A stretch of 64,000 bases of DNA from positions 620,001-684,000 of the forward strand of contig NC_016521.1 in assembly GCF_000236905.1 (NCBI RefSeq), read 5' to 3'. The position numbers and the translations under genes are program-made. This stretch comes from Tetrapisispora phaffii CBS 4417. Lineage: Eukaryota > Ascomycota > Saccharomycetes > Saccharomycetales > Saccharomycetaceae. The notes beneath the pieces are model-generated. The model did no database searches, was not told the DNA's origin, and saw nothing but the letters and a program-made list of their open reading frames with translations. Positions 19,564 to 30,084 of this stretch are shown here, in pieces; position 1 is the stretch's first letter, and every line of letters begins with the position of its first letter.

Positions 19564-21177
19564 ATGACAGATCTTGTTTCAACTGTTGCTGCTGATGGAG
19601 TAGCTAATGTTACTTCCAATGAGATTATTCAAACGAAAGTTGAACCAGCACCTGCAAAGGTTAATTATGAAGAGGAGGCTACTAAATTGGAAAACAAAAG
19701 CTACAGATTTTTAGCAAAGCAAGTACATCCAGTTATTATACCCTCTTATGCATCCTGGTTTGATTTTTCTAAGATAAATGATATTGAGAGAAAAGCAATT
19801 CCTGATTTTTTTGATGGTTCAGCTAATTATAAAACACCAACTACTTATAAGGACACTAGAAATTTTTTGATTAACACTTATAGGCTAACTCCATACGAGT
19901 ATTTAACAATGACTGCTGTTCGACAGAATCTAGGTTTAGATGTAACATCTATTTTTAAGATACATGCTTTCCTTGAGAAATGGGGTTTGATCAATTACCA
20001 ACTTGATCCAAAGACAAAGCCTTCGTCATTAAGTTCAAAATATAAAGGTCATTATGAAGTAGTTCTGGACACAGCTGATGGTTTAAAACCATTTATTAAA
20101 GAAGAAATTATAGAGGACAAAAAAGAGAATGAAAATAAAGCAGATGCAGTAGAACAAGATAAAGAGAAGCCTATTTTGTCTACCATTAATAACGATGTTA
20201 AATTTACTGAACTAGAGAAATTTCCAATTAATTTATCATTGGAGACTGATGTGTATAATACATTATCTGAGTTTATTTCATTAGAACCAGAAGATAGGTT
20301 GAAAAAAAAACTAAATAGAAGTTATATTTGTCACACTTGTGGTAATGACACTGTCTTTGTTAGATACCATAATTTACGTGCAAGGGATATTAACATTTGT
20401 TCTAGATGTTATCAAGAAGGTCATTTTGGTGCAAACTTCCAAGCTTCCGACTTTATAAGAATCGATAATAACACTTCAAGCATGGAATGGACAGAACAAG
20501 AAATATTTTTATTATTGGAAGGTATTGAACTTTATGAAGATCAGTGGCAAAGAATTGTACAACACATTGGGACTGAAAGAACTGTGGTGGAATGTGTTGA
20601 GAAATTCTTAAAACTTCCAATTGAAGATAGTTACATCAATGATGCCATAGGAAAATTAAGGAGCAAATACTCTAACAATACTTTGGAAGGTTCTAATACC
20701 ACGAAAGAAGAGCAGATAGAGAATGCTAAAAACGTCATTAGTGGTATTAATCACACTGTAGAATACTTAATTGATGGCCAAAATGATGAAGTTTTAAAGA
20801 AAATGATACCTGAGTCTGCAAATAAAGTGATGTCTAAATATTTAAAGGAAGCACAAATCGTGACACATGAATTAATTAATTTATCGGCACAGGGGTTAAA
20901 TATAAGAATTGAAGAATTGAAGACTTTAGAAAAGGCACTTATAGCTGAGTTTGATAAACTAGAATTGGAAAAATCAAAACTTGCAGATAATAGGAAGACT
21001 TTAAATGATCAAGTAGACCAAATTAACGAAGAATTGAAAAATATGAATATTACCAATACGTTAACATTAGTTTCACAAGATGGTGACCTTAATAAATCAA
21101 CTGCTGAAAAATCAGAAGACCTTTATCAAACATCAGATGATATTGAGAAAAAAAAGAAAGAATCAACATCGAATTAG
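19564..21177 (+). CDS. RSC8: RSC chromatin-remodelling subunit Rsc8 (SWI3/BAF155 type)
   Basis: Rsc8 is a scaffold subunit of the RSC nucleosome remodeller, present as a dimer. Domains in order are a SWIRM domain (about 45-135, with HPVIIPSYASWFD and YRLTPYEYLTMTAVRQN), a ZZ-type zinc finger near 253-288 (CHTCGNDTVF ... CSRCYQEGHF), a SANT domain near 305-355 (MEWTEQEIFLLLEGIELYED) and a C-terminal coiled coil. The frame is open to a TTG at 19537, but the ATG at 19564 is the likely start, giving 537 residues (557 in S. cerevisiae). RYHNLRARDINICSRC is very close to S. cerevisiae Rsc8, which separates it from Swi3. The C-terminus is asparagine- and lysine-rich. Confidence 0.95.
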   Translation: MTDLVSTVAADGVANVTSNEIIQTKVEPAPAKVNYEEEATKLENKSYRFLAKQVHPVIIPSYASWFDFSKINDIERKAIPDFFDGSANYKTPTTYKDTRNFLINTYRLTPYEYLTMTAVRQNLGLDVTSIFKIHAFLEKWGLINYQLDPKTKPSSLSSKYKGHYEVVLDTADGLKPFIKEEIIEDKKENENKADAVEQDKEKPILSTINNDVKFTELEKFPINLSLETDVYNTLSEFISLEPEDRLKKKLNRSYICHTCGNDTVFVRYHNLRARDINICSRCYQEGHFGANFQASDFIRIDNNTSSMEWTEQEIFLLLEGIELYEDQWQRIVQHIGTERTVVECVEKFLKLPIEDSYINDAIGKLRSKYSNNTLEGSNTTKEEQIENAKNVISGINHTVEYLIDGQNDEVLKKMIPESANKVMSKYLKEAQIVTHELINLSAQGLNIRIEELKTLEKALIAEFDKLELEKSKLADNRKTLNDQVDQINEELKNMNITNTLTLVSQDGDLNKSTAEKSEDLYQTSDDIEKKKKESTSN

Positions 21178-21720
21178 AAAGATTAACTAAGAAAAATCCT
21201 GAATCATTTAAGAAATGGTCATATTAGGTTGTAAATATAGTATAAATATTAATAACAATGCAGTAATCATAATTTATTATTAAAGATACGAACATAAATA
21301 GATATAGACATTGACTTATAGTTTAAAACGAAGTCATTAAAAACAGATAGAATCATAGCTTGGCATTATATAAAGCTTTTTTGCTTGATTCAAAGATTTA
21401 ATAGCGACGATGCTTCTATATTTTATTATGAGTGCTAGCTTAACGCTTTCTGAGAGAAGTTTAAACTGAAAAAATGAAAAATGTCCGAAACGTCAAAAAT
21501 ACATATTTTCAATTCATTGCACCTCTTAGTTATTTAATATTAATAACATATCTCATAAAAAATGTTTGTGAAATATATATATCAGTTAGTTAATTTATTA
21601 TGACTTGTAATTAATATCACTAAAATTACATATACAAAAAATAACGAATTACAGCAGTCAAACTTTCCTTTTGATTGATTCAGAAATAAGCAACCGATTT
21701 GAACGACAACGCAGGCAAAA
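21178..21720. other. RSC8-NPT1 spacer
   Basis: The 543 bp stretch holds the RSC8 3' end and the NPT1 promoter. It is AT-rich. No further gene is seen. It is also a synteny junction between the YFR and YOR blocks of S. cerevisiae. Confidence 0.5.
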
Positions 21721-23034
21721 ATGACTACACCTGTTATTAAATCTCTGTTAGATACAGATATGTACAAGTTAACCATGCATGCCGCTGTATTTACAAATTT
21801 TCCAGAATCTAAAGTTGTTTACAAATATACTAATAGGTCATCTCAGATGAAATTTACCTTGGATGGTATCAATTGGTTAAAAGAACAATTTCATTCATTA
21901 GCAAATCTAACATTCACAGCAGAGGACATTCAGTATTTAAAGACTGTAATTCCTTATCTACCATATAATTATATCCAATACATTTCAAGTCCCGAATTTA
22001 AGCTTAAACCTGATGAGCAAATTAAATTTACTTATGAGGCTGCTTCAGAAGGCGATATAAACGATACCACAGGTAAACAATTTTACGATCTGCACATCTT
22101 TGTTGAAGGCTTTTGGAAAGAAACTATATTGTATGAAATTCCAATTTTAGCTTTAGTTTCTGAAGCATACTTTAAGTTTACAGAAACTGATTGGTCTTAT
22201 GAAAATCAAGTTGAAATTGCCTATCAAAAGGCTAAAACTCTTTTCCAGAACAACGCTAAGTTTAGCGAATTTGGTACTAGACGTCGTAGATCTTACCGTA
22301 CTCAAGAATTGGTCCTTCAGGGCATAATGAAAGCTGTAAATGAAAATGCAGAAGTCAATAGTAAATTGTTTTTGGGTACCTCAAATGTTTTATTTGCCAA
22401 AGAATTTAATGTCAAACCAATTGGAACCGTTGCCCATGAATGGATTATGGGTATTGCTTCAATCACCGGTGATTATGTCAACGCAAATAAGAATTCCATG
22501 AAATATTGGGTTGAAACTTTCGGTTTAGACAATGCCGGTTTAGCTTTAACAGATACGTTTGGCACAGAAGATTTCCTAAAATCATTTATTCCACCTTACT
22601 CAGATAAATATGTTGGTGTTAGACAAGATTCAGGCGATCCAGAAGAATACACAAAGAAAATCGCTCATCATTATCATCATGTCTTAAAACTTCCTAAGGA
22701 TACTAAAGTAATTTGTTATTCTGATTCATTAAACCCAGAGAAAGCTATCCATTACGCTGCTATTGCAAAGGAACATGGTTTAGTACCTACCTTTGGTATT
22801 GGTACGAATTTCACAAATGATTTTTACAAGAAGACTAATTCTTCGATAATAAGTGAACCATTAAATATCGTACTTAAATTATTGGAATTGAATGGAAATC
22901 ATGCAATTAAGATTTCAGATAATATTGGGAAAAATATGGGTGATCCAGAAACCATTAAGAAAGTTAAGGAGGTCTTAGGTTATTCTGAAAAGGGATGGAT
23001 TGGAGACAATGAAGCCCATAGATGGTCAGCATGA
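21721..23034 (+). CDS. NPT1: Nicotinate phosphoribosyltransferase
   Basis: Npt1 makes nicotinate mononucleotide from nicotinate and PRPP, the entry step of the NAD salvage pathway that supports Sir2 silencing. The 437 residues match the family (429 in S. cerevisiae). The N-terminus has SLLDTDMYKLTMHAAVF, the active-site entrance seen across NAPRTases. Other family blocks are FGTRRRRSYRTQELVLQG, GTVAHEWIMGIASI, the PRPP-binding LALTDTFGTEDFL, VGVRQDSGDP and the phosphate-binding FGIGTNFTND. It is convergent with the downstream phosphatase gene, as NPT1 and PTP2 are in S. cerevisiae (YOR209C/YOR208W). Confidence 0.97.
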   Translation: MTTPVIKSLLDTDMYKLTMHAAVFTNFPESKVVYKYTNRSSQMKFTLDGINWLKEQFHSLANLTFTAEDIQYLKTVIPYLPYNYIQYISSPEFKLKPDEQIKFTYEAASEGDINDTTGKQFYDLHIFVEGFWKETILYEIPILALVSEAYFKFTETDWSYENQVEIAYQKAKTLFQNNAKFSEFGTRRRRSYRTQELVLQGIMKAVNENAEVNSKLFLGTSNVLFAKEFNVKPIGTVAHEWIMGIASITGDYVNANKNSMKYWVETFGLDNAGLALTDTFGTEDFLKSFIPPYSDKYVGVRQDSGDPEEYTKKIAHHYHHVLKLPKDTKVICYSDSLNPEKAIHYAAIAKEHGLVPTFGIGTNFTNDFYKKTNSSIISEPLNIVLKLLELNGNHAIKISDNIGKNMGDPETIKKVKEVLGYSEKGWIGDNEAHRWSA

Positions 23035-23376
23035 TTTTATCATATTCAAATGATTAAGATATAAATTTTTTGTAATTATTATTATTGAAATATTGTAAAA
23101 TAATACCATTAACGATTTATTTTGAAATATATAATTATGTAACATATCTATGTGAAATATGTTACAAAATTTCCTTTTAGACACCCACTCTTAATGATGG
23201 GCTATATGTCTATACTTTGAAAGAATATTTTATGAAAGAATACAATTCCCAGTTAATAAAAATTGAGACAATATGCTGTAAACTTGTTATTCGATATTAT
23301 AAACTTGTAATATTGTATTACTTTTATTTATCTAAAGATGCAATTATTTACAACTATAATTCTACGTCCATATGTA
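23035..23376. other. Convergent NPT1/PTP spacer
   Basis: No gene is seen. It contains a strong hairpin at 23138-23166, listed separately, and AT-rich terminator-like sequence on both strands. Confidence 0.5.
23138..23166. repeat. 10 bp perfect hairpin between convergent genes
   Basis: TGTAACATAT at 23138-23147 pairs without mismatch to ATATGTTACA at 23157-23166 across a 9 nt loop. It lies about 100 bp past the NPT1 stop and 210 bp past the PTP stop, so it may fold in either transcript end. Confidence 0.6.
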
Positions 23377-26100
23377 TTAACTGTCGTTGATCTTCCTTTT
23401 CTCTTCATCAGCATGATTATTTTCAATTAATAATGAAAAATACTCTAAAATAGACTCATAACAAGTAACATATTGAGTAAAATTTTGAACCATGGAAATC
23501 CTTTGTTTACGAAGTTCATTAACAACAATGAAAATTAAATCTTCTGACATGTCCCAAACATTAATTTTATTGTTTCTATTGCTTCGTTTGTTTAATATAT
23601 TTATTAAAAAATCCAGTGTAATAAAAACTCCAGTTCTTCCACAGCCTGCAGAACAGTGAACTAAAATTGGTGTCTTTACATTAAGATAATTTTTCATAGT
23701 TGTTTTGTGTACACAACTACAACTGTTGTCGTTATAACATTTAGTATTTCCTATTTTAATATCATTTAAAACTGCCATAGGGTTATCCACTAAAGCATTT
23801 TTTAAATGGTGAAGTTTTAGAACTATATTCATTTCCACACTGCAAGAATCTAACCATTTTGTGTATTGTATCTGATAAACCGTTTGTTCTGTTTCTAGTT
23901 CACCATGATTCAATGAATTTGCTGATGCACCAATGCATTGTCTCTTTACTTTAAATATCCTCAAAATGCAACCATCAATATCACAAACATTTTCGTAGGT
24001 TTCCGTACAGACAACTTCATGTTTCCGCATTAAATCAGCATTCCAATAGATATGCCATTTACGCAAATTTAGTTCATCATTTGAAAGTAGTGAAACAATG
24101 ACATGAATTTTGTTGGTGATGATAACTTTCCAGAAGTCATCCACAGTTGATGGAAGAGGTGCTTGAGTGGCAATATATTCAAAATCAGGATTAATTTGAG
24201 ATAATCTGAGATAATTAGCATTAAAATAGTCATTGAATTCCTCAGCTTTTAGTAGCTTACTTTTTTCCTCTGATGTGCTAGCAGATTCTGACATATCAAA
24301 ATACGACGAATCTTCATTTTCTTTGGACTCAGTTTTGCTGGTGAAAGCCTGACCATGCACAGTCAAATTATTGGAGCTATTGTTGGCAGATGAATTATTG
24401 CCTAAAACAACAGGTCTTATGCCGCTAATCGGCGATGGTTGTAACTTTACTCTCGTATGCTCGTATGGTAAAATATTTGAATAGCGGTTTCTGGTGAATG
24501 ACTGAATACCTTGTGTTATTTCGTAATATTCCAATGGGGTCGCTAAAGTTTCAGAATCTGAATTTGTAGTTGGTGAGTTATTTTTATTACCCATAGATGG
24601 TGGTGAATCTGCTGATGTAGTAATTAATTTTGGAATAATGACCTTGGGGACCTCAATAGTATTCGATTTCTTTGTAAACTCTACCGGGACATAGTTTATT
24701 TGGTCAAATTTTTGTTTCTTGAATTGTTTTTGTAAGGATGGTAATGAGTACATGTTAATTGATGCTTTGGGTTTAGCAACATCAACTACTGGTGACATAT
24801 TTACTTTTGCGCTTTTACCTAATGTTGTATTTGATCGATTATTATCCTTGGATTGTGAATAATTTAAACAATTTTCTAAACGCTGATTTTCCAAATGCTC
24901 TAACAAATCAAATTGATGCAATATTTTTAATAAAACGTTATTTTCAGTTTTAGTCTTCTTTAAATCATTTTCTGTATTATCATTGTATATCTTGTCAACC
25001 TGTTCGGCAATGAGATTTTGAAGCCAGTTTGGAATATATTTGCTATTTGCTTTGTCCAATAATACCTTTGGAATATCTAATTTAAAATATTTATCAAGTG
25101 AAGTTGGAGAGTAATTCATAGTGTCTTTTTTAATTGAACCTAAAAACATAGAGGTTTTATCACTTGGTGATGAATGTTGGGGTATTTTAATAGTAAGGTT
25201 AAAGTTCATGTTCTTCAATCTATTTTTTATAGAACCCTTTGATTCTTGATGAAATTTAACCTTTGCATTTGTAAATAAGTGATTTTGTGATGTTTCCAAT
25301 GTAGGGTCAGCTAGATTGCTCTTCAGTTCATCTGATGTCACTATATACATATCACTATGTTTTATTTCTGTACTCTTGTTATCTTGGATGTTATTTACAG
25401 TTTGAATCTCTGAGATACCATTGCCGTATTTGTTGTCCATTAGATCTGAGTTATTGTTGTCATTGTCCTCATGCATGTCCAAAGTAAATTCATTTAATTT
25501 TTTCATAAACCAGTAGGTAGATATCAAACAGCTATTTACGTTGCTGATATCATCGTATATAAGAAAGATTTTTGAATCTCGTACTAATGTAATCAACTCT
25601 TTTTTCTTATTAACATCTGGTATTGTGGTTCTTAACAGTTTCCTAAAATTAAAACTTGGTCTTTTTATTAAGGTGCTCGGAAGTGGTAGATGCACAATAT
25701 TAATATATTTACCAAAATCTTTCAATTCATCAACTTGGTTCCATTTATTATTTATAGTTAAATCAAACAATAAAATTTTACTATCCTCTGTGGAGTCGTT
25801 GTAGCTTTTCACATGCTCTCGTAACAAATGTATGGCCTTCTGCATCTTCCCATCCTGAGTATCTATTAAATTAGCTAAGTGATATAGGTCATCATTCAAA
25901 TCGATTTTCTCTTTATTATTTGCTGCAGGTAAGCTTGGTCGAAAAATGTAATTGTTATTAGGGCTATTTATTTCGTAAATATTGAGCTTTTTGACCGATG
26001 TATTATCTGGTGTGCTATCAATAGTCGGTAATTTAAAAGAATCAATGTTTTGTGCTCCGCCTATATTTCTGCTCGATATGTCATTACTGAAAACATTCAT
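23377..26100 (-). CDS. PTP2: MAP-kinase protein tyrosine phosphatase (Ptp2/Ptp3 type)
   Basis: Ptp2 and Ptp3 remove phosphotyrosine from Hog1, Fus3 and Slt2 MAP kinases. The C-terminal third is a PTP domain with FNDYFNANYLRL, the WPD-loop region around the MEMNIVL/KLHHL part, and the active site VHCSAGCGRTGVF with the catalytic cysteine near residue 816. It ends with the Q loop RKQRISMVQNFTQYV. The N-terminal part contains a degenerate rhodanese/CH2-like region (residues about 80-230: ILLFDLTI, YINIVHLPLP), which binds MAP kinases in this family. Between them lies a long serine- and asparagine-rich linker. The position next to NPT1 matches PTP2, while the length (907) is nearer to Ptp3 (928); PTP2 and PTP3 are duplicates, so the symbol is provisional. 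Confidence 0.9.
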   Translation of the reverse strand: MNVFSNDISSRNIGGAQNIDSFKLPTIDSTPDNTSVKKLNIYEINSPNNNYIFRPSLPAANNKEKIDLNDDLYHLANLIDTQDGKMQKAIHLLREHVKSYNDSTEDSKILLFDLTINNKWNQVDELKDFGKYINIVHLPLPSTLIKRPSFNFRKLLRTTIPDVNKKKELITLVRDSKIFLIYDDISNVNSCLISTYWFMKKLNEFTLDMHEDNDNNNSDLMDNKYGNGISEIQTVNNIQDNKSTEIKHSDMYIVTSDELKSNLADPTLETSQNHLFTNAKVKFHQESKGSIKNRLKNMNFNLTIKIPQHSSPSDKTSMFLGSIKKDTMNYSPTSLDKYFKLDIPKVLLDKANSKYIPNWLQNLIAEQVDKIYNDNTENDLKKTKTENNVLLKILHQFDLLEHLENQRLENCLNYSQSKDNNRSNTTLGKSAKVNMSPVVDVAKPKASINMYSLPSLQKQFKKQKFDQINYVPVEFTKKSNTIEVPKVIIPKLITTSADSPPSMGNKNNSPTTNSDSETLATPLEYYEITQGIQSFTRNRYSNILPYEHTRVKLQPSPISGIRPVVLGNNSSANNSSNNLTVHGQAFTSKTESKENEDSSYFDMSESASTSEEKSKLLKAEEFNDYFNANYLRLSQINPDFEYIATQAPLPSTVDDFWKVIITNKIHVIVSLLSNDELNLRKWHIYWNADLMRKHEVVCTETYENVCDIDGCILRIFKVKRQCIGASANSLNHGELETEQTVYQIQYTKWLDSCSVEMNIVLKLHHLKNALVDNPMAVLNDIKIGNTKCYNDNSCSCVHKTTMKNYLNVKTPILVHCSAGCGRTGVFITLDFLINILNKRSNRNNKINVWDMSEDLIFIVVNELRKQRISMVQNFTQYVTCYESILEYFSLLIENNHADEEKRKINDS

Positions 26101-27975
26101 ATCGAAAAAATCTGTCTATATTTGTTGGTGTTATTACTGTGTTAAATGTGTGTTTAATTGAGTCAGTATATATTATAAATTACCCACTGTTCTATTAGTA
26201 TCGCATCCACTTAGTATTAGTGCTTATGAAGTTATATTTTTTTGTTTATCCTTTTCACTTATCGATGCAGCGTGACAAAGGAGATAGTGATTATATTTCG
26301 AGCTTAACTAGAATAAATGTGTAAGTTCGTAATTTAAATTGAAATAACACAATACACGATGTAATATTATATGATATACCTTGAATAATAAGTCAGATAA
26401 TGGGATATATGTGCAGCTACCTAAGGATCGATATATATTAAATTAAACCTCTTTGGCTGTGTGACTGGCTGTGTTCCTTCGGATTAATATTTTCAAATGA
26501 GCTTATTTAAATGTCACTGTTTGAATTTATTGTGAAATGATTACTCTCTAATGAACTTTGTATTTTTTTATTTGTAATTTCTTTTATTGGTTTCTATTTT
26601 TTCATTCCATATAGTAAGAAAAAAATTCGTAATGTCCAAAAAAATCAAAATTTCTCAGAAATCATAGTAGAAGTGTCGCTTTCAAATCAACAAATTCCAC
26701 TAATAAATGAATTTGCACTAGAAAGGAAGTAACGGAATACTAAGGTTCAATATAAATTAGAAAGCAATGACGATAGAGTTAACACATATACATATATATA
26801 TATAGAGATATAGATATAGATATATATTTATCTATGTGTTTACGGCGGCTTAGTTTAAATGATTAACTAAGTTAATTTTAAGAAGCTTACTATACTAGAG
26901 AAAGAATACATTGTATTATTTTCCATTTGATATTACTCTGATAAAACATATATAACTTTAACAGAAACAGCCGTAAGTACTTCTGGATTTTCCAAATATG
27001 AAAACCATATACTGTCGAAATGAGCAGATATATATAATATAAGTTTTATTTATAGATATTAAATAACTAGGCGTCTACCTATTGGAAATCCGACAGCCGC
27101 TCTAGATTTTTGGCGAACTTTAATCCTTGCCCTTGTGAATTCGAAATAAAACTCTTAGTAATTCATCTATCGATATATGTCAATATCATCACTTTTGTAC
27201 AAGGACACAATATATGATTTTTGGTGTTATGCGAATTATAAAACAACGCATATTGAAGAGCGATAAGTACATTGAGTAAATTCTACCTTCGAATTCAACA
27301 AATTATATAATTAAATCACACAAATGTTACGAAAAATACATATATATCGAACTCTTATAATTCATGTTGTTTGCGTTGGTTAAAAATATGGTTATAACCT
27401 TGGCAGCGCTTCGTGTACATTAGTGAGACTTCTCTAAATTAGGCAAAGTAACGTCTTTGTGAAGTCTCGAAGTTACTTGAGATTATTTATACGTTCTATA
27501 CCATTTTCGAACACGCCCCATATTTTCTTGAATGAGAATTAATTTTTTTTAAGATTGGTCAATACTTTCACCATTTCTTATGTCAAAAATGAAATGTTAT
27601 AGCTTATACTTGATGCGGTGTTCACTTCTTTCTTTTTCTTTAGTTTGTTTTATGTTTTTTATTCTATATTTAGTCACAGTATCATTAACAAGTATTTAAA
27701 CATTCTTTTAATTTCCGAGAATTAAATAACTGAAAGTCGATTTATCCGCTCCGAAAGTGGTAATTCTGAAATGTATATTATTAACTCATCTTTAATTTAA
27801 TCTTGGTTTAAAGATTGCTGTAATAATATAAAGTAACTTATATTATTAATAAAGCATGATTCATTTTAAACTTTTTAAAGCAATTGAGGTATAATAAATA
27901 TATATATATATATTGTCAACTTCAATAATGAGTTAAGTTAAATGAAAGTTATATATAAATGTTTTATGTATTGTT
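26101..27975. other. 1.9 kb gene-free stretch upstream of the PTP gene
   Basis: This is the longest gap in the window. In S. cerevisiae the large RNA polymerase III subunit gene RET1 lies between PTP2 and NOC2; no ORF of any size related to it is readable here. The DNA is AT-rich with stops in all frames, with AT runs near 26785-26830 and 27897-27914. An 11/11 match to the ARS consensus (TTTTATGTTTT) is at 27648-27658. No tRNA or C/D snoRNA signature was found. Confidence 0.5.
27648..27658 (+). other. ARS consensus match (possible replication origin)
   Basis: TTTTATGTTTT fits WTTTAYRTTTW at every position and lies in the longest intergenic region. The motif is common by chance in AT-rich DNA and its use in this species is unknown. 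Confidence 0.15.
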
Positions 27976-30084
27976 TTAATCTGATAACTCGATATCAACT
28001 GCATCGTCTTCATCGTTATCATCCCCCAACATCTTTTGAACGTTTTCAATGTCTTTTTCAAGTTGATCCTTGTCTGCGTCTTCTAAACTTTCCCTTTGTA
28101 ATCTGGATTTCTCTTCTTTTATTTCTCTTTGAATGACAATGTAAGACCCTAGTGGAGTATTTTCCCAGGAAACTTCATTTAAGAAATTAGCAACTTCATT
28201 GACTTCACTGACACTGAAATCTGCAGTTGACCTTCGCTTCTCAATATATGTAACATTTGCTTTTATTTTGTCAAGTAAATTAGCTAATGCTTTATTGAAA
28301 ATAAAATTTGTCTTATTCGTCTTCAGATAACGACGTAGACCAATTGCTATTGGTGTCACAAATTCTGGGAAAGATATACTTTTAGAATATAAAACAAGAT
28401 ATTCACCTAGAATATCAATAAATTCTCCACCTAAACCGTTTTGGTAAGCTCTTGTACCCAAATATGCTTGGTTACATTTAATGTTAAATTCGAAATCAAA
28501 AGCCGGTAAATTTTCTTTCTTCTTTGGTTTCTTAGTAAATGCAGTTGTGTTTAGTACCTCTGTTAATAATGGATAAATTGGAATCATGGTACCGGTGTTC
28601 TGTGATAATCTAATCAAAGATCTGATTAAATAAAATCTTAATGGCATATATTGAGGAGTAGGATTTAATTTAATAACACCAATGGTGACTTGAGTTAAAG
28701 GATAAATCAACTCCTTTAATGGGTTAGCTTGTTTAGAGCTACCCAAACTATGATTGCATGATAGTGATAAAACACGAGACCAGAAGTCCAAAGAATGGCA
28801 ATATTGCCAATTGTAAATGGACTTATAAGCTTCGGCTGAATTGGATCTAGATGTTTTCTTAGTCATGGCAGTCATAGCATTTCTTAGATTAATAGCCAAT
28901 TGTCTGATATATTCGAATGCAACTTGATAACTTAAATTAGGGTCTAAAGCAAATAATTCAGCAGCAGAATTCTTTTGAAAGTTAATTAATGGCATAGAAC
29001 GCATATTGGTGGAACGACAGTATTTAATAAAAGTAGAATAGGTAGTCTTTAACAATAAATCTAAAACAGATTTTTTGAATTCCTTAGCTGCGCTAAATAA
29101 GAATGCGAATGTAGCAATTTGCGTTTCAACATCTCTAGTAGTAGACCAAATGTCGACAATAGCTAAAATGATTTTCTTTAATAATTTTCTGTAAGGTAAA
29201 TAGTATGGTAAAAACTTATCAACAGAAAACAAGACTAATGCAGCATTAGATGTATTGGTAACATCATTTAACAGAATCAATAAAGAGGTAGCATGAGATT
29301 TTAATAGAATAGATAATCTTTTAACATCATTACTTGGTTCTAGAATTCTTGTTTCATTTTTTATTGTGTATGGGGCCATCTTTTGTACAAAAATTGGTAA
29401 CTCTTTTAAAGTTAAAAACATCAATTCTTCGAAGGCCTTTTCATCAGTAACGGTATATTTGAATTCCTCGACTTTTTCGTCATCATTTAAATGGACAGCA
29501 ACCTTGAAAGCAATGATTACTTCCTTGATTATCTTCAATGTAGGTTTTTCTGTTAAAGATTCTCTCCATTCATTGACTAATTTTACAGTTAAATCTACCT
29601 TAGAGGATATTTCTTCTGTGTTCACTTCTTCTACTTCTTCTTCCGATTCCTTGGTATTATCAGCTTGTTTATCTTGATCATCAGATTCGGAATCACTAAT
29701 TGCATCTAGCGGGTTTACGCTTTCAAACTTTAATAGATCGCCATCATTTTCCTTTAAATATTTGAAAAAATCAGGATCATCCTTGGATAAAGCTTCCATT
29801 GTATCTTTCATAGTTTGTGCATCATCCTCGTCATCAGAAGAAGATTCCTCATCACTAACAGCTTTTGATTTCTTAGATTTCTTAGATTTTTGGGACTTTT
29901 TGGATTGCTTCTCAACTTTCTCAGGCATAGCTCCAACGACTTCAGAAATTTCAACTTCAGTTAACTTACTTGTTTCTTTGTCTTCTTGAAATTTTTGAAC
30001 CTTCTCAGGCTTTGGCTTTGATTTGTTGGATCTTGCACTTTTCTTTGAAGTTGACTTCTTATTAGACTTAGAGAAACTAACCAT
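27976..30084 (-). CDS. NOC2: Nucleolar complex protein Noc2 (60S assembly)
   Basis: Noc2 forms alternating complexes with Noc1/Mak21 in the nucleolus and Noc3 in the nucleoplasm, and moves pre-60S particles toward export. The 702 residues match S. cerevisiae (710). The N-terminus is strongly basic and lysine-rich (MVSFSKSNKKSTSKKSARS), followed by an acidic stretch with ESSSDDEDDAQ, then the helical repeat body containing the Noc2 blocks KFLPYYLPYRKLLKKIILAI and SYQVAFEYIRQLAINLRNAM. YMPLRFYLIRSLIRLS is another family signature. The C-terminus is acidic. PAC and RRPE elements lie 200-260 bp upstream, consistent with control by the ribosome-biogenesis regulon. Confidence 0.96.
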   Translation of the reverse strand: MVSFSKSNKKSTSKKSARSNKSKPKPEKVQKFQEDKETSKLTEVEISEVVGAMPEKVEKQSKKSQKSKKSKKSKAVSDEESSSDDEDDAQTMKDTMEALSKDDPDFFKYLKENDGDLLKFESVNPLDAISDSESDDQDKQADNTKESEEEVEEVNTEEISSKVDLTVKLVNEWRESLTEKPTLKIIKEVIIAFKVAVHLNDDEKVEEFKYTVTDEKAFEELMFLTLKELPIFVQKMAPYTIKNETRILEPSNDVKRLSILLKSHATSLLILLNDVTNTSNAALVLFSVDKFLPYYLPYRKLLKKIILAIVDIWSTTRDVETQIATFAFLFSAAKEFKKSVLDLLLKTTYSTFIKYCRSTNMRSMPLINFQKNSAAELFALDPNLSYQVAFEYIRQLAINLRNAMTAMTKKTSRSNSAEAYKSIYNWQYCHSLDFWSRVLSLSCNHSLGSSKQANPLKELIYPLTQVTIGVIKLNPTPQYMPLRFYLIRSLIRLSQNTGTMIPIYPLLTEVLNTTAFTKKPKKKENLPAFDFEFNIKCNQAYLGTRAYQNGLGGEFIDILGEYLVLYSKSISFPEFVTPIAIGLRRYLKTNKTNFIFNKALANLLDKIKANVTYIEKRRSTADFSVSEVNEVANFLNEVSWENTPLGSYIVIQREIKEEKSRLQRESLEDADKDQLEKDIENVQKMLGDDNDEDDAVDIELSD

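Noticed and set aside
27670..27735. CDEIII-like sequence (AATTTCCGAGAATTAAA) near a GTCAC, suggesting a point centromere
   Set aside because: No proper RTCACRTG at the right place; only about 40 bp rather than about 80 bp of AT-rich DNA separate the two, and synteny gives no reason for a centromere here.
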